A stretch of DNA of 64,000 nt. Origin: Actinacidiphila alni (GTDB taxonomy: Bacteria; Actinomycetota; Actinomycetes; Streptomycetales; Streptomycetaceae). The notes under the pieces are model-generated. The model did not search any database and was not told the DNA's origin. It saw nothing but the letters and a program-made list of their open reading frames with translations. The translations under genes and the position numbers were made by a program. Below, piece by piece: positions 62,301-64,000 of the stretch. Where the stretch lies: contig NZ_FONG01000008.1 in NCBI RefSeq assembly GCF_900112845.1, positions 124,001-188,000 of the forward strand. Direction: 5' to 3'. Position 1 is the stretch's first letter. Every line of letters starts with the position of its first letter.

Positions 62301-63878
62301 GCCCGGGACGACGACACCGGGGTGCTGCACACCTATCCGCTGAGCTTCGACAGCAACGGTCTGCCCACCTCCCTCCTCACGCGTCCGGCGGACCGACCGC
62401 TCGTCTCCGGTGTCGCCGGAGCCGACGGCGGCACGCTGTGCGCCGATGTCACGAGCTCGGACACGACCAAGGGCACAGCCATCCAGATGTTCGGCTGCAA
62501 CCAGACCACCGCGCAGCGATGGACGATCGGCGCCGACAAGAGCGTACGCGCTCTGGGGAATTGCCTGGACGCCACACAGTCGGGCACGGCCAACGGGACA
62601 CCGATCCAGCTCTACCCGTGCAATCAGACCGCGGCTCAGGAGTGGACACCCGGTCCTGGCGGAACGCTGAAGAACGCCGGGTCCGGACGGTGCCTCACCG
62701 ATCCGAGCGGCAGTACCGCGCCGGGCACACAGCTCGTGCTGTGGGACTGCGGCAGCAGTGCCGCGTATCAGAACTGGGGTGCCGGCACCGCGGGTTCGCT
62801 GGAGACTCCTGAAGCGCTGCTCCCGCTCAACTTCACCAAGGCGGTCTACCCCACCATCACCTCGCCCGGCGACGTCAACAGCGCGTCGAGCACCGGGTCC
62901 TCGGTCAATCCGGACTCCAATCCCGACCTCTATGTCATCAACAACCGTGGGCGCGTCATCGAATTCCCTGGGGCCGCCCCCACGTCCGGCACGGCGCAGT
63001 TCGCCGGCTCCGTCGGTCTCGGCTATCTGACCAAGCCGGCTCCGGCCGACACCGCGGGCGACCTGAACGGTGACGGCATCGCCGACCTCCTCGCCATCGA
63101 CAACACGGGCCACCTGCGCTTCTACCCCGGAAGGAATTCGGGCAGGCCCGAGAACGGACCGACCATCGGCTCCGGATGGGCAGACGCGGACATCAGCCAT
63201 CACGGCGACTGGACCGGCGACGGCTATGAAGACCTGATCGCCCACCTCCCGAACGACAACACCCACTTGTGGCTCTATCCCGGCGACGGGACAGGCGACT
63301 TCGGTACGCGCCACCAGCTCAACCGTCCGGCAGGATCGCCCAGTTCCGACTGGTCGAAGACCACAGCGGTCATTTCCGCCGGGGATGTGAACCTCGATGC
63401 CTATCCCGACGTCCTGGCGGTCGAGAACGATCTCCTCTATCTCTTCCCCGGTACCGCGAGCGGTCAGCTCGCGTCCCCGAAGGTCATCGGTACCTCGGGT
63501 TGGGCCGGCCTCCAGCTCCTCGCTCCCGGCGATGTCAACGGTGACGGACTGGCCGACCTCTGGACCCGGAACCCCAGTACCGGAGTCGTCAATCAGTATG
63601 TGAACGACCCCGCCGATCCGCAGGGCCCCGGGTACCCCCTCGGCAGGGGCAGCAGCCGCATCGCGATCGGTTCCGGATTCAACTCGGCCACTCCCGGAGT
63701 GGCTGCGTCCGGTGACGGGAATGGTGACGGTCACCCGGATCTCTGGGCGACATGGACCGCGGACGACCATCTCCACTTCTATGCGGGCACCGGCTATGGC
63801 GCGGCGCCGCGCAGCTTCGACGCGTCGGAGGATGCGAGCGGAGGTGGCTGGACGACGGTGATCGACAGCATCGCGTGA
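59385..63878 (+). CDS. Secreted protein with DNRLRE-like, ricin-B and FG-GAP repeats
   Basis: The 1,497-residue protein has a signal peptide (RRRRRRIVSGSAAITLVSALVLTLAGPARA). A beta-rich region with a DNRLRE-like segment (VTNQMKAIAKNDTNTWTFGL) lies near residues 320-530. A ricin-B lectin lies at about 1010-1135 (QRWTIGADKSVRALGNCLDA, RCLTDPSGSTAPGTQ). Calcium-type FG-GAP repeats follow near 775 and from 1160 to the end (GDVNGDGVPDL, DLNGDGIADLLAI, GDVNGDGLADLW). It is divergent from rhs and shares a similar ricin module, so the two may form one surface system. GTG 59385 is chosen on AAAGAGG; ATG 59403 is possible. Confidence 0.88.
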   Translation: MGGSTRMRRRRRRIVSGSAAITLVSALVLTLAGPARADDVLPYDPPDGGVPAPLTPGGPEQAAQQKAAQTGQPVVVDELTTETDQTIAEPDGSFSVRSYIKPVRVHKNDGWTPLDATLTQNVDGTFSTAATPNGVTLSGGGSGPLATLTDHDGHLLSYRFPVDLPVPDVTADTALYRDVLPGVDLQASVTDQGGFREVLIVNDATAAANPILRTLKLSTVAQGLTLSADDAGNLDATTADGSLAYASPTPLMWDSSTQNSSASTGTPARAGTRTATVEDTGTDSVSSADGPGPGAQVQPVDVAAGPDAVTLTPDAGLLTGQSTTYPVFIDPYTNPTSSHTSHYTEVAEGCPNAQLYDDPQDNGEGVGYQQYASNCFGLERSYYTLNTSSLDSKMVISSATLYLTETYGADHGCSNTWPVTLKETDTIGGSTDWNHQPGVHSTIGTKDVKSAASGCGNQDLNFDVTNQMKAIAKNDTNTWTFGLIGDEDKTSTNYGFMRFSTNPQVITKFDVPPNAPTDLSTTPDTMNPSGPACVTHNPGWIGRTSNNGANSNINFDATVSTQMQNFNVRARFMVTDAQTADSSGDPTTTTTPYTGYVSSGGTVHANIGFQVKDGHRYLWAAQANDGTLSGPWVSNCQFNVDLTPPTPAKFTDSVAFPPLGSSTAPTKHAGDTNLTIQVTSTDPTPTGCTIGTCLKSGIRRFEYSMDKPIPPTGAASISVTPDSSGKATANIPISVTAQQWGTHTLYVQAVDGAENARPATYAFYAPWNPSTPVLPGDVNGDGVPDLITPAADGNLYMTRGNTDTAAAPELISSAAQSPDHSSWNNFQITHRGSTNQSGVDDLFALRTSTTDRVMYVYHNDADIPGGGQPGHFTSPNGLTTIPTPPPCNPASDCTGYDQSWNSVGQILAPGGATGPSSPPSLITVTGTSGLWFYPGSSSGDYHLGNAVRLGTGNWSHMTLVAPGTVGGAPTLWARDDDTGVLHTYPLSFDSNGLPTSLLTRPADRPLVSGVAGADGGTLCADVTSSDTTKGTAIQMFGCNQTTAQRWTIGADKSVRALGNCLDATQSGTANGTPIQLYPCNQTAAQEWTPGPGGTLKNAGSGRCLTDPSGSTAPGTQLVLWDCGSSAAYQNWGAGTAGSLETPEALLPLNFTKAVYPTITSPGDVNSASSTGSSVNPDSNPDLYVINNRGRVIEFPGAAPTSGTAQFAGSVGLGYLTKPAPADTAGDLNGDGIADLLAIDNTGHLRFYPGRNSGRPENGPTIGSGWADADISHHGDWTGDGYEDLIAHLPNDNTHLWLYPGDGTGDFGTRHQLNRPAGSPSSDWSKTTAVISAGDVNLDAYPDVLAVENDLLYLFPGTASGQLASPKVIGTSGWAGLQLLAPGDVNGDGLADLWTRNPSTGVVNQYVNDPADPQGPGYPLGRGSSRIAIGSGFNSATPGVAASGDGNGDGHPDLWATWTADDHLHFYAGTGYGAAPRSFDASEDASGGGWTTVIDSIA

Positions 63879-63904
63879 TGCGGGCACGTCCGTGAAGGAC
63901 GGAA

Positions 63905-63941
63905 GGGGGGGCACCCGGGCGTCGTGCCCGGGTGCCCCCTT
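63905..63941 (+). terminator. Terminator after the FG-GAP gene
   Basis: A 14-bp perfect stem GGGGGCACCCGGGC / GCCCGGGTGCCCCC with loop GTCGT lies 27 nt after the stop. It is followed by TTCGT. Confidence 0.88.
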
Positions 63942-63980
63942 CGTCGTGTGAGGCCGCGGGTCAGGGTGCCGCGGGGCGGG

Positions 63981-64000
63981 TCAGAGCTGGGAGACGAAGT
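63981..64000 (-). CDS. Possible end of a gene running off the window
   Basis: On the minus strand the last bases read FVSQL followed by TGA at 63981-63983. This could be the C-terminus of a convergent gene, as the strong terminator just before suggests. The fragment is too short to recognise. Confidence 0.3.

Overview
The window is high-GC DNA with GTG starts, few TTA codons, hairpin terminators without T-tracts and many ATGA/GTGA gene overlaps. This fits the chromosome arm-to-core region of a Streptomyces or a close relative. From memory, the order ppc, desaturase/TetR, tRNA-Gln, glmU, prs, rplY, pth, gal genes, ABC-F, ispE, rsmA, tatD, rsmI, pmt, penicillin-binding protein matches the SCO3122-SCO3157 neighbourhood of S. 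coelicolor. I could not check this by alignment.

Layout. 1-10.7 kb is core: a partial sensor kinase, phosphoenolpyruvate carboxylase, an acyl-CoA desaturase/TetR pair, tRNA-Gln(UUG), glmU, prs, rplY, pth. 10.7-13.4 kb has a tam/VOC operon divergent from a MarR regulator, then a response regulator. 13.7-17.0 kb is a galTEK operon with 4-nt overlaps and a phased-repeat leader. 17.2-26.5 kb holds an atypical response regulator, a membrane-anchored PQQ-propeller protein, an ABC-F protein, ispE, rsmA, tatD, a zinc-ribbon protein and rsmI, all on the minus strand. 26.6-33.6 kb has protein O-mannosyltransferase, a flavin monooxygenase with its divergent TetR, a penicillin-binding protein and an EamA transporter. 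33.6-42.9 kb is accessory metabolism: SDR, serine hydrolase, a GH6 cellulase under a CebR box, an FAD dehydrogenase, and an unusual glutamyl-tRNA synthetase. 43.0-46.7 kb is a tricorn protease.

The most interesting part is 46.8-63.9 kb. A giant secreted Rhs/YD-repeat protein (50993-59098, minus) ends in a HINT domain and a likely HYD1-type ADP-ribosyltransferase toxin, followed by a coupled immunity candidate (50592-50993). About 2.8 kb further downstream lies an orphan toxin tip plus its own overlapping immunity candidate (47362-48199). This tip restarts in the same frame at the same short sequence that precedes the toxin in the main Rhs gene. Between the two are a dead XRE regulator and a dead tyrosine recombinase. 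Divergent from rhs is a 1,497-residue secreted FG-GAP/ricin-B protein. This looks like a polymorphic toxin locus that has swapped its tip and kept the old one.

The window also carries several deletion scars: a YciI/sigma-factor fusion at 30.5-30.8 kb, a methyltransferase/response-regulator head-to-head scar at 42.2 kb, and the absence of an rpf gene between tatD and rsmA. Function calls rest on reading motifs by eye; no database search was run.
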